From Chaetoceros tenuissimus (lineage: Eukaryota; Bacillariophyta; Thalassiosirophyceae; Chaetocerotales; Chaetocerotaceae), in NCBI GenBank assembly GCA_021927905.1, contig BLLK01000051.1, forward strand, positions 1,612,001-1,676,000: a stretch of DNA of 64,000 nucleotides, written 5' to 3'. The translations under genes and the position numbers were made by a program. Positions 54,575 to 63,835 of this stretch are shown here, piece by piece. The stretch's first letter is position 1; each line of letters starts with the position of its first letter. The notes beneath the pieces were generated by a model, which was given only the letters and a program-made list of their open reading frames with translations, was not told where the DNA came from and ran no database searches.

Positions 54575-55391
54575 AGATCAACTTGTGCATCACTTCCAAA
54601 ATGTGGTGTTCCCACAATTGAAGGCAATGGAAGATGCTACTCATGACCAAGTGATTCGACAGGGGATGGAAGAGGAAGATCATAATTCAGTCTGCTTTGG
54701 AGAATGGGGAACTACCACACAGTCAGAGGAAAAGAAATTGCAAGCTATTGTACTAGAAAACAATGGATTCGAAAGTAGTTCTCCTTTTTCTGGTCAAAAG
54801 GACAAGGTAACTCTCAACACCAATGTAGAAAATGCAAGTGTAGTTCTTGGTTGTCCAGAAGGATATGACACAATGAAATTGGCATGGGTTGCACATAATG
54901 TGAAAGAAGAGACTGTGACTTTTTCAGTTAAGAGTTTAAAGTCAGAGGAGGAGCCTTCACATCTTTCTACAAGTGAAACAGCGCTTGGAGGAGCTGTTGA
55001 AGGTAAAATGTTTGCTGTACGGCGTGTTTTAATTTACTCACAAGAGTCGTGGCAACCACCTGTGAAAGTGACTTTATCAGGAAAGCGATCTGATTCTGCC
55101 AGGCTTGAAGTTGGCAATGTTTTATGTTCCCATCATAGTACAGATCGTCGCCTCTTGAATTCACTTTCAGACAATCTGCTATATTTGAATTAGCTTTTGG
55201 CCTGTGCTCATCAGAGCAATTAATTTGATTCTTTCTTATGCTTCACTGATTACTGTATGTAATTACTTTGATTAAACAAGTTGATGATAATATCAATGAC
55301 CCTAACCATAACTTTACTGAGATAAAAAATATGAATTATGGCAGCATCTTCTTTTCTAAAGAATAGAGACGACTTGTATATCCTTATCTCG

Positions 55392-55441
55392 GAGTAATAT
55401 CTCAATGACCCTAACCCTAACTGAGTAATATCTCAATGACC
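55392..55441. repeat. Duplicated cassette fragment flanking a telomere-like tract
   Basis: GAGTAATATCTCAATGACC occurs at 55392-55410 and again at 55423-55441. Between and partly overlapping is CCCTAACCCTAAC (55409-55421). A similar TCAATGACCCTAACC join is at about 55292-55310. Confidence 0.7.
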
Positions 55442-55865
55442 TCTGCAACAATTGATTCATAAAACCATCATCTCTGCAAGTTTCATAGAGTTCATCTTCC
55501 AAATCTCTCACATCCTTTTGACATCCAATATTCTGTTTGAAACCAAGTGTATATTCAAACATGTTCTTTTTTTATGCACCCATTCCTCTAATGATTCAAT
55601 CCTTGTACTATTCAATGAAATCTGAACAGAATTTTTGAATTTCTTTTCTGAATCCACATTTTACATTCACAAAAGAAATCCAATGTTGTCTCTAGAAGTG
55701 CCTGTGGTGCACCGCAACAAAGTGGTAGAGGTGATCACAATGCTCCTTTTACCGCCCTCTAACACTTTGTGAACCTCTAACACTTTGTGGCGCCCTAAAG
55801 AAAGGATGCACATGTATGCTGCGCGGCGGCGAACCCTTGGACTCTCCCCTGATCAGCTTATTGCT

Positions 55866-55945
55866 TGGTTTTAATGCGATTTTGCTTGCTCATAATGTGA
55901 AAAAAGAGATAGTCATTGGTTATGTAGAAGTTGGCAATGTTTTTA
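55866..55945 (+). pseudogene. Fragment of an SGNH C-terminal region
   Basis: The translation LAHNVKKEIVIGYVEVGNVF combines two pieces of the SGNH copy 2 end, VAHNVKEETV and RLEVGNVL, with the roughly 60 residues between them missing. It is a small deletion relic. Confidence 0.55.
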
Positions 55946-56022
55946 CGTGGAGTCATTTTGGGTCATTTGACAGGTGTCAAGTTGTGTATGATCAAGTTGT
56001 GTATAATTTCATAATTTCAGAG

Positions 56023-56210
56023 TCCGGAGTAATATCTCAATGACTTGCGACATTTTCACTCTTGAAACGGCGGAATATCCTACTTTCGTGAACAAATTAA
56101 CACAAGTCTCCTGCTTTTTGTAGTGCTCTATATTCCATAATCTACAAGTCCTCATAATATTTACTATTCACTTCTATGTACATAGCAAGCAAAAGTACTA
56201 AAAGAACATC
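56023..56210 (+). promoter_or_regulatory. B2 promoter cassette
   Basis: CCGGAGTAATATCTCAATGA, CTTGCGACATTTTCACTCTT, CCTACTTTCGTGAACAAATT, CTCCTGCTTTTTGTAGTG, CTACAAGTCCTCATAATATT and GCAAGCAAAAGTACTAAAAG follow in the same order as upstream of B1, A1 and A2, ending at the ATG. Confidence 0.65.
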
Positions 56211-57527
56211 ATGACTGTATCTAAAAAGAAAACAGCAAAGATTCTTGTCGTTGCATTTCTAATGTTGTGTGTAGGATACATTTACAACGAAGATTCTAAA
56301 CTCTCGAGATTTCTTTCCTCTGAAGATAACGACCAAGAAGAAGGAACAAGCTATCCTAAATCTTGCGATGGCTGGTGTCATCCTCATTCCGATCCATGGG
56401 ATATGAAATGTACTTTCAAGCACTGCAACGGATGTGATCAGTGTCTTGATCAAGAAGACCAGAAGGTTCTTGAAGAAGAGGACCAAGAAGAGGAAGGAGA
56501 GAAAAAGGAAAAGGAGGGCACCATTGAGCAAGCACAAGGAGAAGACAAAGAAGCAGAAGAAGCCTCGTCCAATGACCCGGTATACTTGGAAAAGCTTTGG
56601 TTTGGTGAGAACGTTCGTGTAGAGGACATTCCTCAGGAAAAGCCAAACAAGGTTGACCTAGTGATTACGTACTGTCATGCAGAAGATTTTGAAGACTTTA
56701 TTGAATATTTTGAAAAGATGTTGCCAGAGCACATTACAATTATTCATTTGAAAGTCATGTCCAAATGCAACAAAGAGAATATTCTTGTGGAACAATTGAA
56801 AGAGAAGCTGATTGGTCTGTCAAGATGGCAATTCTCCATTTATCCCTTGGTCAACAAGGGTGGATGTGATCTTGGCGTAGCTCACTATATTGTCGACTTT
56901 TTAAAAGAGCATCCAACCATGAACACTGATGATATCAACAAGGTTGTCATGTTTCTCAAGGATGGGCCTCGATCACCTCAAAACAAACAAGTTCCAGGTG
57001 CACATTATCGATCTTTGGAGAATATGTTTGAAATTTCATCTCAAGGTCGCTTTGTTTGTGGAACCGCCACAAATGATGGGAAATCTGTTTATAGCGAATG
57101 GAGCGAACTTCAAAAGTACATGTTGAATGGATATGTGAGGCACAACTCTGCTGTAGGTGCATCTGGTATTGAGTTTACACATGGGTACGAGAATCTTGGT
57201 GATTTTGTGGACAAGGATTTGAATTGGTCTTGGCCTGAGTCATCCCTTGTGGAGGTATGCTACGGAGGAACATTTGCTTTCCATGCCTCGAACTTGTACA
57301 ACAATGAGAATCTGCTTGAGGACCTTACAAAGGTCATTCGTATTTTGGAGGAAGGAGGTGATCTTTCAGCGGTTGAGCACTTTATGGAGAGATTATGGGC
57401 AGGCTTGATTTCAAAGCCTTTGAATGAAGAAGAACAAGGTATTCTTTCAAAAGTGCCTGAAACGCATATTGAGTCAAACCCATGGCAACTTGGAGAGTTG
57501 TTTGGATCTGTCAGTCGTTCTTATTAG
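56211..57527 (+). CDS. Type II membrane protein with Cys stem and family B domain (B2)
   Basis: This 438-residue protein is nearly identical to B1 through the anchor, Cys stem, acidic linker and most of the lumenal domain (KVDLVITYCHAEDFEDFIEY, NKGGCDLGVAHYIVDFL). Two parts differ strongly. A patch of about 50 residues after GRFVCG reads TATNDGKSVYSEWSELQKYM where B1 has AQMNNSFSAFSNVEVLKTFM. The C-terminus reads EEQGILSKVPETHIESNPWQ where B1 has KEVKAISSMPGKSVMQ. The remainder after the patch is again identical. The frame is intact. Confidence 0.72.
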   Translation: MTVSKKKTAKILVVAFLMLCVGYIYNEDSKLSRFLSSEDNDQEEGTSYPKSCDGWCHPHSDPWDMKCTFKHCNGCDQCLDQEDQKVLEEEDQEEEGEKKEKEGTIEQAQGEDKEAEEASSNDPVYLEKLWFGENVRVEDIPQEKPNKVDLVITYCHAEDFEDFIEYFEKMLPEHITIIHLKVMSKCNKENILVEQLKEKLIGLSRWQFSIYPLVNKGGCDLGVAHYIVDFLKEHPTMNTDDINKVVMFLKDGPRSPQNKQVPGAHYRSLENMFEISSQGRFVCGTATNDGKSVYSEWSELQKYMLNGYVRHNSAVGASGIEFTHGYENLGDFVDKDLNWSWPESSLVEVCYGGTFAFHASNLYNNENLLEDLTKVIRILEEGGDLSAVEHFMERLWAGLISKPLNEEEQGILSKVPETHIESNPWQLGELFGSVSRSY

Positions 57528-57732
57528 AGCAAATAGATTAATCACAGATGTTGTTTTCAATATTATAAAATCAAAGACATTTTTTTGTTACATATTTGAA
57601 AATACTTGCATGTATGGGTAGTTTTCGCATTTTTTAACTGCGTCATAACATCTTATCACACGCTCATTGAGAAATTCTTTGCTTTATTTTGAATTAATCT
57701 ACAAATTTATTAAAACCCCTAACCTCACCTTA

Positions 57733-58840
57733 TTATTTCTCAGACAGATATTCCTTTGGTTGGAAAGATCCTCCTACTTTCTTTGCATCGGCATAAAAAA
57801 TCCATCCCCACCATGTCGAATCAGGAATTTCATCATAAAGAATATGATATTCTCTCAAACGATCATACATTGTTGCAGGGATCCCACCTCCAATACGTGC
57901 ATATGTACCATAATCAAATCTTGGAGCAGGCTTCAACTCATTTTTTGAAATCAGGAGGAGGAATATTACTATAGTTCCACACAAAACGGCTGTCGTCCGA
58001 AAGATCGCAAGGTTTGACGCTTGGATGAGAATGAACCCAATGTTCAGAAGCATAACGATCACAACCCATGTTAGAACAGCTGAACCGGAGAACCTCTTTG
58101 TACAAGTTGGTCATTCTCTCCTCAAACTCGTATGGATCGTACAATTTCTGAATGTAATCACACTTGGCTGTCCACATGTTACCAGAAGTATGTGGATGAG
58201 GATAAGGAGACATACGAGAACTACAGACATTGCACGTATCAGGCATACTCGCACATTCTTGAGACAAAGCACCTCTGGTCAAGAATTTACGTAACGCATC
58301 GTTTTCAGCTGACGGATGGAATGAACCCTTGTTGTGAATATAAGTGACTGTATCTTCAAGATTTTCTTTACAGTGATTGTACAAGAGTTCAAGTGTTCCC
58401 TTTTCATTTCCTTCTTCATCAAAGCGAAGAGTCTCAGAATTATCAATATCAATCTTGGTTCCAATGTAGCGAACCAATACTTTGTGAAATGGCAAAATTA
58501 GTTTCATTTGCTCGTCAACGATACTTTTAGATGCTTCAATTTGATCCTGACTTGAGTCACTTGTATAGACATTGTAGAATACCTTGACAGCAGGGACATC
58601 TTCAAGACACTGATCACATCCGTTGCAATGTTTGAAAGTGCATTTCATATCCCAGGGATCGGAATGAGGATGACACCATCCATCACAAGATTTAGGAGAG
58701 CTTGTTCCTTCTTCTTGGTCGTTATCTTCAGAGGAAAGAAATCTCGAGAGTTTAGAATCTTCGTTGTAAATGTATCCTACACACAACATTAGAAATGCAA
58801 CGACAAGAATCTTTGCTGCTTTCTTTTTAGTAACAGTCAT
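57733..58840 (-). CDS. Type II membrane protein with Cys stem and family A domain (A2), one frameshift
   Basis: The anchor and stem equal those of B1 almost exactly (MTVTKKKAAKILVVAFLMLC; CNGCDQC), and the A domain follows from EDVPAVKVFYNVY. It matches A1 closely, with the segment KEVLRFSCSNMGCDRYASEH where A1 has telomere-encoded residues. The frame ends at PPPDFKK because an A6 run at about 57942-57947 carries one base more than A1's sequence would need. The other frame continues NELKPAPRFDYGTYARIGG to 57733. This may be a sequencing error or a recent break near the C-terminus. Confidence 0.68.
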
Positions 58841-59230
58841 GATGTTCTTTTAGTCTTTTACTTTTGGTTGCTATGTACGTAAGAGTGAATAGTAAAAATT
58901 ATGAGGACTTGTAGAATATGTAATGAATAGGCAGACCATTGCAAAAAGCAGGAGACTTGTGTTAATTTCACGAAAGTAGATTATTCCGTAGTCATTTAGA
59001 GTGAAAATGTCGCAGGTCATTTATATATTACTCCGAGAATTGAATTCCTACAAGACAAGTACGCACATGAGTCATTAGCGTACAAAAACTTTTGTTTCGA
59101 TTTACTCCGAATAGCGATTGGAAAAAGGGATCACCAAGTTTTATGAGATAGCTAGACTTTTCAGATCGACACAAAAACAAACATATATAATTCCAATTTC
59201 CAGTTTCAAAAAAAAATATCAGAAAGCTTC
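58841..59230. promoter_or_regulatory. Divergent promoter, A2 / sulfotransferase copy 2
   Basis: Mirror copy of 45380-45769 with no length change. It carries the same cassette (minus strand, GGAGTAATATATAAATGACC then TGCGACATTTTCACTC) pointing at A2, and the same 130 bp in front of the sulfotransferase. Confidence 0.7.
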
Positions 59231-60313
59231 ATGAGGCCTATTGTCGTGCTCAAAAAGACTCTTTTATGTGTCACACTTTGCTGTGCTGCTTATTTCTCTT
59301 TTGAATTCAAAGGAGACACATTTCGTCAGAGAAGCCTAGCAAACATTGAGATTCATGATTCAGAATTGAAACCAACGAGCGGCTTTGTGGTGCTTGGAAT
59401 GCATCGTTCAGGAACATCAATGATTTCAGGCCTTTTAGTCGAGGGCTTTGGATACAAGACTGGTGGACCCTTGCTCGAACCGGCGTCTGATAATGAAAAG
59501 GGATTCTTCGAACTGTCGCCTGCGGTCAACCAGAATCAAGTTTTCTTGTATGATCAGCTGCAACTTAGAGATGCCTGGAATCATCCAAACATTGACTCAT
59601 TTAATCATGAAATTGCTATTCGAAGTGCTCTGAATGGTGAAATTGACATTAAGAATTTGAGAAATGTTACAGAACAATTGAATGATGCTAAAAGTTCGCC
59701 ATGGCTTCTCAAAGACCCAAGGCTCTGTATTACTTTTCAATCATGGCTACCTTTTCTCAACTCCAAGCCAGCCGTAGTCTTCACTTATCGCAATCCTCTA
59801 AGCGTTGCAAAGTCGTTGAACATTAGAGATAGATTACCTTTGATTCATGGTCTGCGTCTATGGATTGTATACAACAAGGCTGCTATTCAAAATTCTGCTC
59901 ACATGTGTAGAGTCACTACTTCAAATAATGCTATATTGCAAGATCCTTTCAATGAAGTACTTCGGATCTCCAATGAACTTACTTCAAAGTGCAATGTGCC
60001 TCCTCCTCCGGGTCAACTCTCAGTCGAAACTGTTGACAGTTTTATTGATCCAACTTTGCAACACAATCAGGCAGTGCGTAAGCTTCAAGAAGAATCTCTC
60101 CCCCAAAAGCAAGTGATTGAAGTTTACAATGATTGTGACATTTATGAATATCCTTCTTGGCAAACTGACGCATATTGGAAACAATTAGAAATGGACATGT
60201 ATTTGAAAGCAATGAGAATTCACTGTGACCTTGAATCTGGTGTTGCATACAATGCTGATTATGTCTGGCCTAATCTCCAAGAAAAGGTGAAAACTAACAT
60301 AGCTGTGGAATAA
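59231..60313 (+). CDS. Type II sulfotransferase-like protein, copy 2
   Basis: 360 residues, with the same anchor, PAPS loop (GMHRSGTSMISGLL) and 3'-phosphate segment (TYRNPLSVAKSL) as copy 1 on the opposite arm. The only difference I noticed is LPQKQ for LPKKQ. The flanking DNA is also duplicated, so this is a segmental event, not retroposition. The frame is intact. Confidence 0.8.
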   Translation: MRPIVVLKKTLLCVTLCCAAYFSFEFKGDTFRQRSLANIEIHDSELKPTSGFVVLGMHRSGTSMISGLLVEGFGYKTGGPLLEPASDNEKGFFELSPAVNQNQVFLYDQLQLRDAWNHPNIDSFNHEIAIRSALNGEIDIKNLRNVTEQLNDAKSSPWLLKDPRLCITFQSWLPFLNSKPAVVFTYRNPLSVAKSLNIRDRLPLIHGLRLWIVYNKAAIQNSAHMCRVTTSNNAILQDPFNEVLRISNELTSKCNVPPPPGQLSVETVDSFIDPTLQHNQAVRKLQEESLPQKQVIEVYNDCDIYEYPSWQTDAYWKQLEMDMYLKAMRIHCDLESGVAYNADYVWPNLQEKVKTNIAVE

Positions 60314-60599
60314 ATGATGAACGTCAATTTATTGACATTTGAAGAATATCTTGGCATTACACACAAAACTATATAATTACATTTTAAGAAGGTGAATTTA
60401 ATGAATAGCTAGTGAAGAAGAAATGATTTACATGCGCGCTTCTTCTCTCCTAGTATTTGTTTATTCAAGAGTGATTTCTTTTCTGAACAAAGCTATGTAA
60501 GTAATTATTCCTCCTAATTCATGCAATCTATCTAGCTTCTTTTCATAAACTTTACAATCCCTTTTCCAATTTCAGTTATGTTGTTGTATGACCTTTTTG

Positions 60600-60855
60600 T
60601 ATTCGGAGTAATATGCCGAAGATGACCTCAATGACTTGCGACATTTTCACTCTGAAACAAAATCGAAATACGGAATAATCTACTTTCGTGAACAAATTAA
60701 CACACAAGAGAAGTCTCCTGCTTTTTGTAATGCTCTATTCATTATATATATATTCTACAAGTCCTCATAATATTTACCCTGGTACAAGTGTGATGCAGCA
60801 TACATATACTCCTGGCATATTAATTGCACCTGTGTGTCGTTCATACAGAAACTAA
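60600..60855 (+). pseudogene. Promoter cassette fused to the last codons of a B gene
   Basis: The cassette (TCGGAGTAATAT at about 60604, GACTTGCGACATTTTCACTC, CTCCTGCTTTTTGTAATG, CTACAAGTCCTCATAATATT) breaks off at 60777. It is followed at once by CCTGGTACAAGTGTGATGCA, which translates as PGTSVMQHTYTPGILIAPVC and ends at TAA 60855. B1 ends PGKSVMQHIHTPGILIAPVS. Some 1.3 kb of coding sequence including the ATG is gone. Confidence 0.7.
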
Positions 60856-61407
60856 GTAAGAAGAGGAAACATAGTCTTTTTTATTTTCAACATATAATGG
60901 CGAGAAGAAACATATTACATGAAATGCAATAACTATGAGTTAAAAGTAAATTTCCTAAGCAACACTTTTGGTTGCATTTGTCTTGTACTCGTAGACGATT
61001 ATTACGTAGTAATGATTTGGCTGCTTAGGGGTACGTACTAGTTGTAATAAGCGCTACTTGCATCAAATATGAATTACTTCATATCATGATGTTCTCATGA
61101 CTAGGGTTGGGGTGATGAGATCTAAGAGATCCAAGCCGAGGAAGTGATGAATAATATATAGATAAATGAAAAGCATAATGACAAGTAAAGACACGTTAAA
61201 TGAAATCTAATTTACTATGAATTCATTGAAAAACAAGACCTTTGTCGCACGAATGGAATGTTTACAATGACGAGCAAGAATCAAATCAACGTGCAAGCAA
61301 AACATACACAAGAACATACAAAATAGAGCCGAAGATCTACTATTGCAATTAATAGAAAAAGATCGTCTCTTCAATCAACAATAGCTTCAAGTATTAATGC
61401 ATCAATC
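60856..61407. other. B-type 3' flank and intergenic region
   Basis: To about 61080 the sequence is a diverged copy of the B1 3' flank (CTTGTACTC.TAGACGATTAT, GTAATGATTTGGCTGCTTAG). The remaining 330 bp up to the palmitoyltransferase gene show only A-rich leader sequence. Confidence 0.5.
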
Positions 61408-63835
61408 ATGGAGTTGACTTTGACTGGAGCTTCACTCACATCGGACACATCTCGTGTCAACACATCTTCAAGTACTACCAGCAGTAGTACTACTACTAAG
61501 AAGAATGCTGCAGCTGCATCTCCTCATCAGTCCTGCTCTCATGACCATAGTCACCACCATCATCATGGCCATGACAGTCAGCAGCTGCAGCAAGTGGGGC
61601 CAGCTTCCAACTATCAAAGGGTCGAAGCGATACCCAAAGAAAAGCTTCTGAATAACCCTCAAGTATTGTTCAGTGCTCTCATTGCATCCATCAAAGGAGG
61701 ATCTTTTGACACATTCAAGTACCTAGTAGATCTTGTTCTTCTACATGAACAGTCGAATGATGTCTTGCAATGGGGAACCAAAATTGATGACACATGTCAT
61801 TCTTCTCTTGGAAATCGAGGACCGGATGGACATTCCTTGGCTCATTGGGCTGCCAAACGGTCCAATAATTTACAATTCTTGCAGTATTTATGTGATTCTG
61901 TCAAAGATATCAACATACATAGTCACTCGACGGATGCTGTAGGTATGACTCCTCTTCATTGGGCTGCTACAGAAGGAGCTATTCCCATTGTAAACTTGAT
62001 CTTGACGCATTTAGACCGAACAAGTACTAGTACTGGCTTTCCTCATTCTTCCAGTAGATCCAACATGTCTGGACTTGGAGTAGAGATTCATCCTTCTTCT
62101 CACCCCATCAATACCAGGGATAAATCGGGATGTACGCCTTTATTGATTGCTGCTCAGTATGGTCATGCGGATCTTGCTGCCTTTTTAATTAAGCGGGGTG
62201 CTGATCCTTTGGCCGTCGATGATTCAAAAGATACTGCTTTGCATTGGGCTGCGTACAAAGGTTCTGTTTCTGTATGTGGTTTATTACTTCATTTGAATGG
62301 AATTCAAGGACATTTAGATGAAGTCGATGCATTTGGACAAACGCCATTGCATCTTGCTGCTTTGAGAGGGAACACTGATGTCATTGACTACATCATGGAA
62401 CAATCTTGTACCTATGAATTAAACAGAAGAAACCAAGAATCTAGTGATATTGAGCAAGGTTCATCTAAGCACTTTGCTGAAAAATTACTTACCATGACGG
62501 ACAAGGATGGGAAAACTCCAGTTGATTTGGCAATCAAAAAGAAGAAGGACATGGCGGAAATGGTTTTGAAAAAGTACATGGATAAATATTGTACACAACA
62601 AATTACCATTGGGCAAAAGATTGTTGCGACCGTCAAACTCTTCTTTTCCTGTAAGAACTGGTTGAGTTGGATAGGTTTAGTCAGTGAGAATGGAAACCCG
62701 CCAAGATTTATCTTTTGGTTTGTAGTCATTAATCTTGCACTTGCCTTCATGATGGAACTTGTAGTCTATACGAATTTGATTCATATTCCCGGCATCGGTG
62801 GAGAAGATCGTCTAGCAGATTGCATGTACTTGCATTATGCAACTATATTCAACTTTTTATTGACTTGGTTCTTCTTTATCATGGTCAATAAGACAGATCC
62901 GGGGATCCTGGCTGAAGCGAATTATGCAAGTGCACCTGGGAACGCCATGAGAGGTATCGACGCATGTCTTGATGTTCGATTGAGTCCATTCTGTATTTGG
63001 AATGAGAATAAAAAGATTAAACGAGAAATGCATACCTTGACCAATGATTTGAGGAACTTGTATGAAGAAACCTTGGAGTCTTTTGCAGATGTCGGTTCAA
63101 ATGGAAATGATACTCAGAAATTGCCATTGTGTCATTCCTGTCACATTGCACGGCCTCATAGGTCCAAGCACTGTCGTGTTTTGAATCGTTGTGTGCTAGT
63201 CTTTGATCATCACTGTCCAGTAAGTCTTTGTCATCGCTTTATTATATTTGACTATAGATGCCTCATTGACCTTACACCTTACACCATCGTCTTTGCATCT
63301 ACAGTTTGTAGGCAATACTATCGGGCTATACAATTACAAGTACTTTTATCCTTTTGTTCTATTCATGACAATTGCGAACGTACTCTTTACTTCAACTGGC
63401 TTCCTGTATTTGCGAAGTGCTCCTTCAGGAACTTCAATGGAAGTAGGCAAGTGGCTCTTGTGCATCTATTGGGCAATCTATACATTCATGACTGGAGGTC
63501 TTTCCTTTTACCATACGCAACTCGTGACAAAGAATCTAACAACCAATGAACATGCAAATTTCAGTAAATATGCATACCTCAAGAAGGAAGATGGAAAGTT
63601 TACGAACCCTTATAACTTTGGATGCTTCAAGAACTTTACCATGAGGTTCACTCCTAGCAAGAGCCTGTACATGACTCCTTCTTTTGAGGCTCAATTGAAT
63701 GGATCGGATGTCAGTATGGATAAAGATGGAAATTCGAAGCATAGCTTGCATCCTCTCGACATTGAGTCTACCATCAACGTTGGTACAAACAAAAAGGATG
63801 ATGAGAAATTGAGTCTTGTAGACAATGTAGTTTAA
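61408..63835 (+). CDS. Ankyrin-repeat DHHC palmitoyltransferase, two exons
   Basis: Exon 1 (61408-63219) and exon 2 (63305-63835) join in phase 0 across an 85-nt intron (GTAAGTC...CATCTACAG), giving 780 residues. Order: a Ser/Thr- and His-rich start; five or six ankyrin repeats at about 140-330 (GMTPLHWAATEGAIPIVNLI, GCTPLLIAAQYGHADLAAFL, DTALHWAAYKGSVSVCGLLL, GQTPLHLAALRGNTDVIDYI); two membrane helices; the zinc-binding Cys-rich domain LCHSCHIARPHRSKHC ... FDHHCP/FVGNTIG; two more helices. The DHHC is split from the following VGN only by the intron. The layout equals Akr1 and ZDHHC13/17, Golgi enzymes that palmitoylate cytosolic proteins. The C-terminal 100 residues are polar. Confidence 0.88.

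Larger units (their letters stand above)
52806..55193 (+). pseudogene. Type II SGNH hydrolase with Cys stem, split by a DNA element (copy 2)
   Basis: The start gives an anchor (AKILIVAFLMLCVGYIY), the Cys stem (CDGWC...WEMKCTFKHCNGCNQC) and the SGNH domain: IIDVYGGSVTRGDQFFD, IIISEYRFNEHDG. One extra T in the run near 53350 shifts the frame before LILDLWSWLTPP. At 53728 the gene is cut within TPSYHDYVTDQLVHH by an 846-bp element. After 54579 the frame continues (QLVHHFQNVVFPQL) to a C-terminal beta-rich part ending at 55193. Removing the insertion and one target copy restores the reading frame exactly, which shows the insertion came after the gene was whole. Confidence 0.75.
55194..56022. other. 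Rearranged relic zone
   Basis: There is no intact gene here. It contains a CCCTAACCATAAC near 55300, the telomere-like tract and duplicated cassette piece at 55392-55441, and a fragment of the SGNH C-terminus at 55866-55945. The rest resembles nothing recognised. Confidence 0.5.
58600..60777. repeat. Right arm of the 2.16-kb inverted duplication
   Basis: This is the complement of 43848-46010. It contains the Cys-stem module of A2, the divergent promoter, sulfotransferase copy 2, its 3' flank and an inverted promoter cassette that ends abruptly at about 60777, where B-gene 3' sequence follows. Confidence 0.85.

Noticed and set aside
55816-56043. Separate 75-residue gene
   Set aside because: Its only recognisable part is a joined fragment of the SGNH C-terminus, and its end runs into the B2 promoter cassette.
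43848-60777. Inverted arms taken as terminal repeats of one giant transposon
   Set aside because: The arms contain ordinary host genes and promoters, show no target duplication, and their inner ends lie inside a shared coding module. Segmental inverted duplication explains them.
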